Assembly: GCF_030125375.1 (NCBI RefSeq)
Contig: NZ_JASJUU010000004.1
Span: 248,001-312,000 of the forward strand
Length of the DNA stretch: 64,000 bases
From: Pseudoalteromonas umbrosa
GTDB taxonomy: Bacteria; Pseudomonadota; Gammaproteobacteria; Enterobacterales; Alteromonadaceae
Direction of reading: 5' to 3'
A program made the translations under genes and the position numbers. Positions 1 to 8,879 of this stretch are shown piece by piece (the first letter of the stretch is position 1; every line of letters starts with the position of its first letter). Below the pieces are notes generated by a model, which saw only the letters and a list, made by a program, of their open reading frames with translations, was not told the DNA's origin and did no database searches.

Positions 1-81
1 GGATTGCTTCGCCTTTATCTGATCTGGCGTAATTCTACCTAAGGTAATGAATTTTCTCAGTAATGGAGAGTGATGTTCCAT
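1..81 (-). CDS. 5' end of a gene cut by the window edge, possibly a PilB/GspE-type ATPase
   Basis: On the minus strand an ATG at 81 follows an AAAGGA ribosome site and the frame stays open for 27 codons to the edge. The peptide begins MEHHSPLLRKFITLGRI and continues TPDQIKAK. The pattern of a short hydrophobic helix followed by LGRITPDQ resembles the first helix of the N-terminal domain of type II secretion and type IV pilus assembly ATPases (PilB, GspE, MshE). That is a likeness over 27 residues only, so the family call is tentative. The gene lies 123 bp downstream of coaE in the same direction. The start does not look like ZapD, which follows coaE in many gammaproteobacteria. Confidence 0.35.
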   Translation of the reverse strand, partial: MEHHSPLLRKFITLGRITPDQIKAKQS

Positions 82-204
82 AATGTCCTTTAATACTTCA
101 ACAGCTTACACAAATGTAGCAAATAATCAGCAACTGCGCCCTCACAAAGCGAGCGCAATTATAATCATTCTAGAGAATGATATAAAATTCAACAAATAAA
201 GTGT

Positions 205-810
205 TTAATTGGTTTTAGATGCAGCTAAAAAAGTTTGATGCAAGTTATCTAGTTCGATTTGAACTTCAGTTAATGGTCGGTTGTTATCGATAATATAATC
301 AGCTCTAAGGCACTTATCTTCCCGGCTCATTTGTGCGGCAATGATATTTTTGACTTGCTCTTGCGAGACCTTATCTCTAGCGCTAGTACGTGCAATTTGA
401 ACGTCGTTAGGTACATCAATCAATAATGTTTTATTGCATAGTTTTTCTAACCCATTCTCAAACAATAAGGGAGCGCATAAAATGCAATAAGGACTTGCTG
501 CGTTTGCCAACTCTGAGAGCATCTGTGCTCTAATAAGAGGGTGTAATAACTCGTTGAGCCAGGTTTTTTCAGTTTCATCATTAAAAATGATATCGCGAAG
601 TTTGGCTCTATTCAGTTTACCATCCGGTGATAAAATACTGGGGCCAAATCGCTCTACAATGCTGTTTAATCCAGTCGTCCCTGGCATCACGACTTCTCTT
701 GCTACAATATCGGCATCAACAACATCAATGCCTAAACTTTCAAAATGGCGTGTCGCAGCAGTTTTTCCGGCACCGATGCCACCGGTGAGACCTAATATCC
801 AAGATGACAT
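205..810 (-). CDS. coaE: Dephospho-CoA kinase
   Basis: CoaE carries out the last step of coenzyme A synthesis, phosphorylating the 3'-hydroxyl of dephospho-CoA with ATP in the cytoplasm. The protein has 201 residues, normal for the family. It opens with a P-loop (GGIGAGKT, residues 10-17), followed by the DADIVARE segment near residue 33 that binds acceptor substrate in this family. The C-terminal part keeps the ADYIIDN motif. The start lies 1 bp from the end of pilD, so the two are almost certainly co-transcribed, as in the common pilBCD-coaE arrangement. Identification is firm. Confidence 0.96.
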   Translation of the reverse strand: MSSWILGLTGGIGAGKTAATRHFESLGIDVVDADIVAREVVMPGTTGLNSIVERFGPSILSPDGKLNRAKLRDIIFNDETEKTWLNELLHPLIRAQMLSELANAASPYCILCAPLLFENGLEKLCNKTLLIDVPNDVQIARTSARDKVSQEQVKNIIAAQMSREDKCLRADYIIDNNRPLTEVQIELDNLHQTFLAASKTN

Positions 811-811
811 G

Positions 812-1699
812 TTATACCCCTAGTAAATTCAAGTACCAACTTTTTAACGATTCACCATAAAAGAGGCATAACCAGCCTGCAATGGCTAAATAAGGTCCAA
901 ATGGAATAGGGGTGGCTTTGTCTTTGCCTTGCACACTTAATTGAACGCTGCCTATAACAGCACCGACGACACTAGAAAGCAAAATAATGGTAATAATTGC
1001 TTCCCAGCCAAGTAACGCACCAAAAATGGCCAACAGCTTGAAATCACCGTAGCCCATGCCCTCTTTGCCGGTGAGTAATTTAAATAACCAGTAAACACTC
1101 CACAAACTGAGATACCCAAGAGTTGCGCCCCACAAAGCGTCGACTGGGGCTATGGTATAACCTAGTGCTGCACTTAATAAAGCGAGCCATAACATGGGTT
1201 GGGTGATTTGGTCAGGGAGCAACATTTTATCAATATCAATGAAGATTAGCGCAATCAGGCCCCAAGTTATAAGGATGTATAACAGCGATAGAGAAGTGGC
1301 ACCAAAATGCCAAGCGACCCACAGTGAAGATATGGCGGTCAGCATTTCAATACTCGGGTATCTCGCTGAAATCGGTGTATCGCAATATGCACAGCGACCT
1401 TTTAAAAATAACCAGCTCAGCACTGGAATATTATGCTGTACTTTAATTTGCGTGTTGCAGCTGGGGCAGGTCGACCTTGGGGTGATTAAATTAAATGGTT
1501 TAGAGTCGTCTTGCGCACTTTTATTGGGCTCTTGTTGTCCAAGAATTACCTTACACTCGGTTTTCCACTCGGTTTCCATTATTACAGGAAGGCGATAAAT
1601 AACGACATTTAAAAAGCTGCCAATACAGGTGCTTACTAAGCCCACTGACAACAAAAAAAACCAAGGTTGTTGCTGCATTAAATGCCAGACATCTTGCAT
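812..1699 (-). CDS. pilD: Type IV prepilin peptidase and N-methyltransferase
   Basis: PilD is an inner-membrane aspartyl protease that removes the leader of prepilins and methylates the new N-terminal phenylalanine. The 295-residue protein has the SFLNVVIYRLP motif near residue 28. Two CxxC pairs (C78/C81 and C103/C106) form the cytoplasmic zinc site. Several membrane segments carry the catalytic aspartates: the FIDIDKMLLPD segment near 153-163 and the GYGD motif with D219. It sits between pilC and coaE in a minus-strand operon. It probably also serves type II secretion and other pseudopilins encoded elsewhere. Confidence 0.95.
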   Translation of the reverse strand: MQDVWHLMQQQPWFFLLSVGLVSTCIGSFLNVVIYRLPVIMETEWKTECKVILGQQEPNKSAQDDSKPFNLITPRSTCPSCNTQIKVQHNIPVLSWLFLKGRCAYCDTPISARYPSIEMLTAISSLWVAWHFGATSLSLLYILITWGLIALIFIDIDKMLLPDQITQPMLWLALLSAALGYTIAPVDALWGATLGYLSLWSVYWLFKLLTGKEGMGYGDFKLLAIFGALLGWEAIITIILLSSVVGAVIGSVQLSVQGKDKATPIPFGPYLAIAGWLCLFYGESLKSWYLNLLGV

Positions 1700-1735
1700 A
1701 GTAATACTCTTATTATTATTAAACAGTGAGTTTGA

Positions 1736-2971
1736 TTAGATAACGCTACCTAATTGGAATATGGGTAGGTACATGGCGATAATTAAGCCGCCAACTAAAA
1801 CGCCTAGTATGGCCATTATAAGAGGCTCAAGCAAGGTAGATAAGCCATCAACAGCATCATCTACTTCTTGTTCGTAAATACTGGCCACTTTGCCAAGCAT
1901 ACTATCAAGCGCACCTGATTCTTCACCAATGGCTACCATTTGCACTACCATATCTGGGAATATTTTAGAGTTACGCATCGCCCAATTCATTTGGTTGCCT
2001 GAACTGACTTCGCCTTTAATGTCTAAAATTGCGTTTTTATATATCACATTACCAGCGGCACCTGCAGCCGAATCAAGTGCATCAACAAGCGGCACACCTG
2101 CTGCAAAGGTAGTTGATAGTGTACGTGCATATCGGGCTACCGCGGCCTTTCTTAAGATTTCTCCAATCACTGGGAGTCTTAAAATCATACGGTCGTTGGC
2201 ATGTTTTACGTTTTGATTGCGAATGAGCATCTCTTTATACAGATATCCACCACCGCCAATGGCGAGTAACATGATCCACCAATACTCTTGCATAAATTCG
2301 GAAATACTGATCACCATACGAGTAAAAGCGGGGAGCTCTGCGCCAAAACCGTTGAAGATGTCTTCAAACTGAGGCACTACAAAAATGAGTAGGATAGAGG
2401 TGACAATTAATGCCACGGTTATAACCGCGATAGGGTAAAACATGGCTTTTTTTATTTTTGATTTTAAGGCTTCTGCTTTTTCTTTATACAGAGCGACGCG
2501 GTCAAAAATGCGGTCAAGGGCCCCAGATTGCTCACCTGATTGGATTAAATCACAATATAATTCGTCAAAATAACGGGGGTGGGCACGCAAGCTTTTTGCT
2601 AAAGGTTGACCGGCTTTGACTTCATCAGCAATAGAGCCGACGAGCTTACTGACGCTTTTATTTTTTGCACCAGAGGCAATCATATCAAGCGACTGTACCA
2701 AAGACACACCAGCTGTCAACATTGTGGCGATTTGCCGAGTAACAATCGAGATATCTTTTGGGGTAATTTTTTGTACGCTTTTCATGCCAAACAAGGGCTT
2801 TGGCTTGCGTTTTACTTTGGACGGAGTAATACCTTGTTTACGCAACTGTGCTTTAACTAGGGCAACGCTAGTTCCGGTCATCTCACCTTCGAGCTTTTTA
2901 CCTCGAGCACTAACACCCACCCAGACAAAGGTATCTATTTTCGCTGCATTATCTTTAGAGGAGAGAGCCAT
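1736..2971 (-). CDS. pilC: Type IV pilus inner-membrane platform protein PilC
   Basis: PilC is the polytopic inner-membrane platform of the pilus machine and couples the PilB/PilT ATPases to pilin insertion. The 411 residues match the family. Two T2SSF repeats lie at roughly 75-200 and 280-405, each starting with a similar R-x-x-A-x-x-L-x-x-G-V pattern (RQIATMLTAGVSLV and RTLSTTFAAGVPLV). Three membrane segments follow the first repeat and end the protein. The gene starts 70 bp downstream of pilA with a hairpin between them. The pilB gene that usually separates the two is not there. The 36-bp gap to pilD suggests one operon. Confidence 0.96.
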   Translation of the reverse strand: MALSSKDNAAKIDTFVWVGVSARGKKLEGEMTGTSVALVKAQLRKQGITPSKVKRKPKPLFGMKSVQKITPKDISIVTRQIATMLTAGVSLVQSLDMIASGAKNKSVSKLVGSIADEVKAGQPLAKSLRAHPRYFDELYCDLIQSGEQSGALDRIFDRVALYKEKAEALKSKIKKAMFYPIAVITVALIVTSILLIFVVPQFEDIFNGFGAELPAFTRMVISISEFMQEYWWIMLLAIGGGGYLYKEMLIRNQNVKHANDRMILRLPVIGEILRKAAVARYARTLSTTFAAGVPLVDALDSAAGAAGNVIYKNAILDIKGEVSSGNQMNWAMRNSKIFPDMVVQMVAIGEESGALDSMLGKVASIYEQEVDDAVDGLSTLLEPLIMAILGVLVGGLIIAMYLPIFQLGSVI

Positions 2972-2998
2972 AAAACCTGTTCACAAAAAAGAAGTAAA

Positions 2999-3020
2999 GG
3001 GCTAACATTAATGTTAACCC
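2999..3020 (-). terminator. Hairpin between pilA and pilC, likely terminator or attenuator
   Basis: Arms at 2999-3008 and 3011-3020 are complementary. In the minus-strand RNA all ten positions pair, one of them as a G-U wobble. The stem is followed by a T-rich run (TTTACTTCTTTTTT). It lies 20 bp past the pilA stop, so it should end most pilA transcripts and let some read into pilC, which fits the very different amounts of pilin and platform protein needed. Confidence 0.7.
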
Positions 3021-3041
3021 TACAAAAATTAAAGCTTTCTA

Positions 3042-3515
3042 TTAGTTGGTTTTACTTGCACTACATGTCGCTGGGAACCAATTTGAATTCACAGCATCGC
3101 CAGTGTACGTCGCCGCACATGACCAAGAGTGAATCGAGAATGCGCCACCAGTAAAGCTTGTTGCTTCTGCTGCAGTATTAGCTGCTGTATTTGGTGTTAA
3201 TGTTAGTGTGATAGCCACTAAGTCACTGTCGCCCGCAATGGTAATTTTACCTGCAGCATCTACTGCGACTGATTTAACATATTGACTTGCTGTTGCGGTG
3301 CCTACGTCGTCACAAGTTGTCGGAGCAACTTTAAGTTGTGCTCTTTCTTCAATACACGCTTTTGGCATGGTCGAAGCCGCTAGCATTTCAGTAACTTTTG
3401 CGCGATTAACATAGTCTGTGTAAGCAGGCAGGGCTACAGCTGCTAAAATACCGATGATTGCAATTACAATCATTAATTCTATGAGGGTAAAACCACCCTG
3501 TCGTTGTTGCGTCAT
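3042..3515 (-). CDS. pilA: Major type IV pilin (type IVa)
   Basis: This is the structural subunit of type IV pili. The 157-residue prepilin has a short leader ending in GG (residues 7-8), then FTLIELMIVIAIIGILAAVA, the classic type IVa N-terminal helix. Cleavage by PilD after G8 leaves Phe+1 and Glu+5 (E13). Cysteines at 54/68 and 133/151 could form two disulfides, and the latter pair would close the D-region loop. The start has a good TAGGAGA ribosome site. The globular domain is rich in A, T and S, as in other marine pilins. The upstream 247 bp are AT-rich; I did not find a clear sigma-54 site. Confidence 0.95.
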   Translation of the reverse strand: MTQQRQGGFTLIELMIVIAIIGILAAVALPAYTDYVNRAKVTEMLAASTMPKACIEERAQLKVAPTTCDDVGTATASQYVKSVAVDAAGKITIAGDSDLVAITLTLTPNTAANTAAEATSFTGGAFSIHSWSCAATYTGDAVNSNWFPATCSASKTN

Positions 3516-3762
3516 GATGTGTCTCCTAAGGGATGTTAGACCCGGTGGCCGTGTTTACTTACACCAGGATTTTTAAATCAGTTTAATGGCATTGGCTGAT
3601 TCTAAATTAAAATAAAAGCCATATTCAGTATGTAACTTTTTTAATTATAAAGAATTAATCTAAATCATTAATTTAATTCTTTTTTATTAAAAATGCTTTG
3701 TAAACAAATGTCAATATTAAAATAACACATTTAGTTACATTTAAATTACATGCTCGATTATA

Positions 3763-4602
3763 TTATTCAAAGCGCATCGATAAATCGATGCTGTGCACAT
3801 GCTTAGTAAGCGCACCACTTGAAATATAATCGACGCCTGCTTGTGCATACTGCGCCAAAATATCTAATGTCATATTACCCGACACTTCTAGCTTTGCTCT
3901 ACCTGAGGTTAGTCTAACGGCGTTTTGAATGTCCTCAACGGTAAAATTATCCAGCATAATGATGTCACTGCCTGCATTGAGTGCTTGTTCAAGCTCATTT
4001 AGGTTTTCCACTTCTACTTCTACTGGCTTATCTGGGTGGGTGCTTTTAGCCTGCTCGACAGCTTTATCAATGCCACCGCATGCAGCTATGTGATTTTCTT
4101 TAATTAAAAACGCATCGAATAAACCGATACGATGGTTTTTACCACCGCCACATGTAACAGCATACTTTTGTAATGCTCTTAAACCAGGAATGGTTTTTCT
4201 TGTGTCTAGTAGCTGCGTACGACTTCCGTCAAGAGCTTTTACATAGTGCGCTGTAGTTGTCGCGGTGCCCGATAGGGTTTGTACAAAGTTCAAAGCTGTA
4301 CGCTCTGCGGTCAAAATAGCGCGAGCAGACCCTACTGCGGTAAAAATTCGTGAATTGGCCTTAAGAGTATCACCATCATTGGCGAGCACAGTCACCTCAA
4401 CGCTAGGATCTACCTGTTTAAAGACTTCTAATATGAGGTCTTTACCACAAAATACACAGTCTTCTCTGGTAATCACATAAGCATTAGCTTGCTGTTGTTC
4501 AGGAATTAATGCTGCGGTGATATCACCTTGTTCAGCGGTTTGATGGTTAAGGTCTTCATCGAGTGCACTTTTAACAAGTTGCGAAATAAGTTCTGATTGC
4601 AT
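3763..4602 (-). CDS. nadC: Nicotinate-nucleotide pyrophosphorylase (carboxylating)
   Basis: NadC converts quinolinate and PRPP to nicotinate mononucleotide, CO2 and pyrophosphate in de novo NAD synthesis. The 279-residue protein shows the family's TRKTIPGLR and KNHRIGL substrate-binding segments and the VEVEVENLNE and IMLDNF motifs of the barrel. It ends with the SSGALTKHV stretch typical of NadC. It is transcribed away from ampD, an old neighbour pair in gammaproteobacteria. The 167-bp divergent space should hold both promoters. Confidence 0.96.
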   Translation of the reverse strand: MQSELISQLVKSALDEDLNHQTAEQGDITAALIPEQQQANAYVITREDCVFCGKDLILEVFKQVDPSVEVTVLANDGDTLKANSRIFTAVGSARAILTAERTALNFVQTLSGTATTTAHYVKALDGSRTQLLDTRKTIPGLRALQKYAVTCGGGKNHRIGLFDAFLIKENHIAACGGIDKAVEQAKSTHPDKPVEVEVENLNELEQALNAGSDIIMLDNFTVEDIQNAVRLTSGRAKLEVSGNMTLDILAQYAQAGVDYISSGALTKHVHSIDLSMRFE

Positions 4603-4769
4603 AGGTAGATCATCATTGTTTTTACTACCTTAAATTCTACTTTGATTAACGCAATGAAACAATTTTCTTTAACAAAAGTCTGTATACTTTTGCAAAATAA
4701 ATTTGCCATAGTGCTTGGAAGAAATTCTTGTTATGGTAGATACGATGCAATTTAAAATTAATTTTTTAT

Positions 4770-5333
4770 ATGGAAAATCAACACCAATGGCTTAATTATG
4801 CCAACCAGAGACCTTCACCGCATTACGATGAGCGACCCGTTAACTGTGATGTTGATTTATTAGTCATTCATAATATTTCCTTACCAGCAGGTCATTTTGG
4901 CACTTCTTTCGTTGATGATTTGTTTATGGGGAGTATTAATTGTCACGCGCACGAAAGTTTTGCGTCTTTAGAAGGGGTTCGTGTTTCAGCGCATTGCTTT
5001 ATTCGCAGAGACGGAACGGTAACTCAATATGTGCCATTTACCAAAAGAGCATGGCATGCGGGGGTGTCGAGTTTTGATGGGCGCCAAAGGTGTAATGATT
5101 TTAGTATTGGGATTGAGTTAGAAGGGACAGATAGCACTCCTTATACCCAAGCACAATATGATGCATTGGTGAAAGTAAGCCAATCTATCATGACGCAATT
5201 TCCAAAGATAACGCCTCAGCGCATTGTCGGACACTGTGATATTGCCCCGACACGCAAAACTGATCCCGGTGAGGCGTTTGATTGGCAGTACTATTTAAAT
5301 TTATTACAACGTGAATTAAGAGTAATAGAGTAA
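4770..5333 (+). CDS. ampD: 1,6-anhydro-N-acetylmuramoyl-L-alanine amidase
   Basis: AmpD is the cytoplasmic zinc amidase that cuts the stem peptide from anhydro-muropeptides during cell-wall recycling; its loss can induce AmpC-type beta-lactamase through AmpR. The 187-residue protein has the amidase_2 fold with LLVIHNIS, where the histidine is the first zinc ligand. HAGVSSF and GIELEG lie in the middle, and GHCDIAPTRKTDPG carries the later His and Asp ligands. It lacks a signal peptide, as expected for AmpD. It is 5 bp upstream of ampE, and mpl, a later step of the same recycling route, lies elsewhere in the window. Confidence 0.95.
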   Translation: MENQHQWLNYANQRPSPHYDERPVNCDVDLLVIHNISLPAGHFGTSFVDDLFMGSINCHAHESFASLEGVRVSAHCFIRRDGTVTQYVPFTKRAWHAGVSSFDGRQRCNDFSIGIELEGTDSTPYTQAQYDALVKVSQSIMTQFPKITPQRIVGHCDIAPTRKTDPGEAFDWQYYLNLLQRELRVIE

Positions 5334-5338
5334 AAATC

Positions 5339-6223
5339 ATGATATTAATTTCGATATTAGTGGCATTGATCGTTGAGCGTCTGGGGGCTAAGTCAACTCG
5401 GTGGCAAATTGACTATTATTTAGCTCAGTATCAAACATTGAGCTATCAAAAAGGTGCAGGTACTTGGTTATTTAAATCCAGTATTGGCGCGGTACTGTGG
5501 CTGATGTTACCAGCACTGTTAGTCGCATTTATATATAGTTTGTCTGATTTTGTTTTATGGCAGTTGGCACTCAATGTTATGGTCTTATTGGTGTGTTTTG
5601 GCTGCGCAAAATACCGTAAATCATATAAAGGGTATCTTAATGCTCTTGCTCGAGATGATAATGAAGCGGCAACCCTGTATGCCTTGCAAATGGGACAGAC
5701 TAGAACAGAAGATGAACCCAATGGGGAAACGTTTGGCCAGACATTGGCATGGATTAACTTTACGCACTATTGTGCAGTGATGTTTTGGTTTGTGCTGCTT
5801 GGTGCACCTGGCGCAATTATGTACGCGGTTACCCGTGCGGTCGTTGAGGTGCTAAGAGATGAAGTCAACGGTGAGCCTACAGACAGTGACAAAAGGTGCA
5901 TCGAGCTGATGTCACCCCATTCACAGCGTTTTTCTTTGTTATTTCATTGTTTTAATTGGCTACCAGCTCGCCTTGCTGGGTTTGGTTATCTGATTATTGG
6001 TAACTTTTCTAAGGGTACGGGAAGCTGGCTTAAATATTTGTTAGATTTTAAAACTTGTAACCGGCAAGTAGTCACTGAAACGGCGTTAGCGGCTGAGCAG
6101 ATTGAACAGCAGTACTTCGGATGCACTTATGAAGCAGCTTGTATGATGCGATTAGTAAAACGAAATGTACTGTTTTATTTGTTTTTAGTCGCTGCATTGA
6201 CCTTATTCGCTGGACTTAATTAA
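5339..6223 (+). CDS. ampE: Inner-membrane signalling protein AmpE
   Basis: AmpE is a polytopic inner-membrane protein always found with ampD and linked to beta-lactamase induction; its biochemical role is unclear. The 294-residue protein has membrane segments near residues 1-15, 45-65, 75-90, 145-170 and at the C-terminus. It shares the overall plan of CbiB/CobD proteins: an FW...LGAPGAIMYAVTRAV segment and later NWLPARLAGFGYLI. The start follows ampD by 5 bp, so they form one operon. It ends 17 bp from the convergent PilZ gene. Confidence 0.9.
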   Translation: MILISILVALIVERLGAKSTRWQIDYYLAQYQTLSYQKGAGTWLFKSSIGAVLWLMLPALLVAFIYSLSDFVLWQLALNVMVLLVCFGCAKYRKSYKGYLNALARDDNEAATLYALQMGQTRTEDEPNGETFGQTLAWINFTHYCAVMFWFVLLGAPGAIMYAVTRAVVEVLRDEVNGEPTDSDKRCIELMSPHSQRFSLLFHCFNWLPARLAGFGYLIIGNFSKGTGSWLKYLLDFKTCNRQVVTETALAAEQIEQQYFGCTYEAACMMRLVKRNVLFYLFLVAALTLFAGLN

Positions 6224-6240
6224 TTTTGAGACTTGGCTGA

Positions 6241-8739
6241 TTAAAAGTGTTTAGTCAGCCATTCTTTTTTGCGTTGCTGCATTCTTTCAATGAGATGTGG
6301 TTCCAAGTCTAATACTGGCATCATCACGTCTGTCACATCGATGACATCACACACGCCATTCACTGACCACAGTGCTTCTTCCAGCCCTTTGGCTTTATGG
6401 AGAGCATAGTGACTAACATAGCGCAGTTCATTGGCTAAATGATCCATATCAGGTCTACCGGTCTTGGAGACATACAGGTGGCAAATAAACAACATGCCAT
6501 TTTTAAGTGCTTTTTTTGCAAATAAAAACAGTTGTTCAATTGGTTCTCCAAAAGGAATACATTGAGATTTAACCCCATGATTTGGCTCATTGATTTGCTT
6601 TTCATCAAAATGAATGAAAAGGGTAAATCTGAGTGGTTTATCTTGGCGTGACTTTTCTCTTAAAAGCTCACTTAGAGGATCTGCTACATAACTACTAGGG
6701 AACAGCTTATCTGGGAAGAGGAGTTCCTGACCGTTGTGGTGTACTAAGTGAGGAAGCAAGATATTGTGCAATGGTGACGGGTATAAGCCGTGTCCCACAG
6801 CGCCAATTTCCATGTGAGATGACTTTTTGTGCAAATACAAGGGAAGTTGGCATATGCTTTTTGTAACCATATTCCTCAAAGCCGTAGAAAGTCCGGGTAT
6901 TTTTGGGGCCTCTTCGCTTGGCTGCAGTTTATCTTTGTTGTTTTCAATTAATGCAGTGAAAAACTCCATGGCGGTGTGCGCGACCCCCGCGACCTGCTTT
7001 ACTTTGAGGTTAATGATGGTATTGGACTTACTGACTGCCATAATTTCATATCTCAAACCAGACAATGCGTGTTGTTTGGTGATTTTTTGCAGATCAGGTA
7101 AGTCCAGCGTAACAAGATCGCCCTTTGTCACGTCAACGGCTTGTTCGATTTCAATTTGTAGCCCCATGACGGAAAAATCTCTGGTATTCCCGCTTACGGA
7201 GAGTGTCTCTGAGAGGTGTAAGGTGACACCTGTGCGGTATAAAAATCGTTTGTGTGATCTCAGGTTTACGTATTCTAAAGCGACTTTTTCTAGATGAGGT
7301 GGGTTTTTCGATTTGCCATGGCCAAACTCTTTTAAGCGATTAATGCTCTCTTGAGAATAGGATAACTTATTGCAATGTGATTTGTGTTCAGCAGTGGTAA
7401 TTTCTGTGAGTAGCATCAAATGGTGCACAGGCTGAATCATACCTTGAGCGCGAGGGGGCGGGCGCTTGTTGAGCTTCTCAACGTTTTTCCCTGCACTTTT
7501 TGGCAAAGATAATGGAATAAATGCATCTTCATGGTGGCTGGGCATGAGCTGCACTTTAAATACACGCCAACTTTCTTTTTCGCTGCCAAACCCCAAGAAC
7601 AAGTTTTTCAGTTCTGGTTGCTGCTCTAACTCCCAGTCAAATGCCGAATAAAAGTATATTTTACCGCTATTTGAATGGGTAAATGTATAACAGTAAGCCT
7701 CTTTCACAGGTGCCGATTGTAGTAGCATCTTTTGTAGGCGTTTATTATTAAATACACTATATAAGCAAGAGGTTTTGCGTTCGTCCTCAAAGTAATAGTT
7801 AATAAACGCATTGTTTTCGTTGGTGAGGGTCATGCTGGGTAACAGCATATTATTGATACGACTAAAAAAGACAAACAGCGAGCTTACTCTGGGTAAGTAA
7901 TATTGCTCATAACCTTTGCACACCACCGCGTCCATGGTATTGTCTAAATTAATTTTGTAGCGTCGTTTGTTACCGTGAATAAAGCTTTCTAAAAACTCAT
8001 CAAACCCAGAGTTATTTTCGACGAAAGTTCGCTTTAAACGAACGTAATTGTAATCCGCATTAGACTCTTCTACTGCGACGACCTCATATTGAATGCCTTC
8101 TTTCAAGCCTAGTTCGAAATCTTGTTCTAACCCAACTAGACGAAGCGTAATTACATTTTTAGCCTGTACATGATAATTTTTTCCCAGCTTTATTTTGGCA
8201 CCACTTAACGAAATATCTGAAGTACTTGCGGGGATAGTCGTGCCGCTTTTCAACTCAACCGTGATTTTGATTGAGTAGTTCATGCGCTCTTCTATGCGAC
8301 TTTCATAAGATGCGAAGCGGATCAACTGTGCTTCATGCTCAAAAACGATCTCAGGCTTTACATCCTCTTGGTCCTGCGCATTCTTTTGCATGACTTTGTA
8401 ATTGTTGTCAGTATGCATGACGGCTTCATATACTGCCATTGTATAGCCCCCATGCTGGGCAACTTCTCGTTCAAATACGCTGATCGCTAGGTCGTCCATG
8501 AAGTGCTGTTTGCCGTCATGTTCGTAGGGCTTAACATCTCCTGATACTTGCCCACGTAAATCAATAAAGCGTGCAACGGGCTGTGAGAGACGCGTCATCT
8601 CCATTTTTAGTAAAAATTGATCTGGTTTGCTCAGATGTGATGTTTTTTGTTTGAAGATAAAATCAAAATTTGGATCGCCTAAATCTCCTTTTAGGTCATT
8701 AATAAGGTCTTGATGTAGTTCTAGTTTATCTTCACTCAT
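6241..8739 (-). CDS. Large multi-PilZ-domain protein, c-di-GMP related
   Basis: The 832-residue soluble protein has no membrane segment. A canonical PilZ start is visible at R148-R152 (RIEER) with D175-x-S-x-x-G180. A second PilZ-like domain near residue 490-530 has R-rich LRSHKRF and RDFSVMG. PilZ domains bind c-di-GMP through the RxxxR and D/NxSxxG motifs. The first copy has both motifs; the second has a weaker RxxxR (KRFLYR). Proteins of this size and plan lie next to radA in vibrios and relatives, and here too it is divergent from radA. Its output is unknown; motility or surface attachment is an inference. Confidence 0.8.
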   Translation of the reverse strand: MSEDKLELHQDLINDLKGDLGDPNFDFIFKQKTSHLSKPDQFLLKMEMTRLSQPVARFIDLRGQVSGDVKPYEHDGKQHFMDDLAISVFEREVAQHGGYTMAVYEAVMHTDNNYKVMQKNAQDQEDVKPEIVFEHEAQLIRFASYESRIEERMNYSIKITVELKSGTTIPASTSDISLSGAKIKLGKNYHVQAKNVITLRLVGLEQDFELGLKEGIQYEVVAVEESNADYNYVRLKRTFVENNSGFDEFLESFIHGNKRRYKINLDNTMDAVVCKGYEQYYLPRVSSLFVFFSRINNMLLPSMTLTNENNAFINYYFEDERKTSCLYSVFNNKRLQKMLLQSAPVKEAYCYTFTHSNSGKIYFYSAFDWELEQQPELKNLFLGFGSEKESWRVFKVQLMPSHHEDAFIPLSLPKSAGKNVEKLNKRPPPRAQGMIQPVHHLMLLTEITTAEHKSHCNKLSYSQESINRLKEFGHGKSKNPPHLEKVALEYVNLRSHKRFLYRTGVTLHLSETLSVSGNTRDFSVMGLQIEIEQAVDVTKGDLVTLDLPDLQKITKQHALSGLRYEIMAVSKSNTIINLKVKQVAGVAHTAMEFFTALIENNKDKLQPSEEAPKIPGLSTALRNMVTKSICQLPLYLHKKSSHMEIGAVGHGLYPSPLHNILLPHLVHHNGQELLFPDKLFPSSYVADPLSELLREKSRQDKPLRFTLFIHFDEKQINEPNHGVKSQCIPFGEPIEQLFLFAKKALKNGMLFICHLYVSKTGRPDMDHLANELRYVSHYALHKAKGLEEALWSVNGVCDVIDVTDVMMPVLDLEPHLIERMQQRKKEWLTKHF

Positions 8740-8879
8740 AGCCGTTCGCAGTTTGTCCGTAGACAGTGTCTCTTTGTTATTATTTCAGCCTTCGCCAATT
8801 TTATGTCAGTATAGCTACATTCTTAACTTATAAGCTTAACTGGGTTTTCCATTTAAGCAATAACTATGCCTTGATTTAT

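Noticed and set aside
2616..3005. 129-residue plus-strand frame over pilC
   Set aside because: Antisense shadow of pilC with no ribosome site or family signal.
3516..3762. Sigma-54 promoter for pilA
   Set aside because: No TGGCAC-N5-TTGCA match was found on the minus strand; only AT-rich DNA.
6827..7297. 156-residue plus-strand frame
   Set aside because: Lies inside the PilZ gene on the other strand and has shadow-type composition.
8766..8879. Upstream extension of radA
   Set aside because: The 38 extra residues are hydrophobic and unlike RadA; the conserved start MGKKKTAFVC is at 8880.
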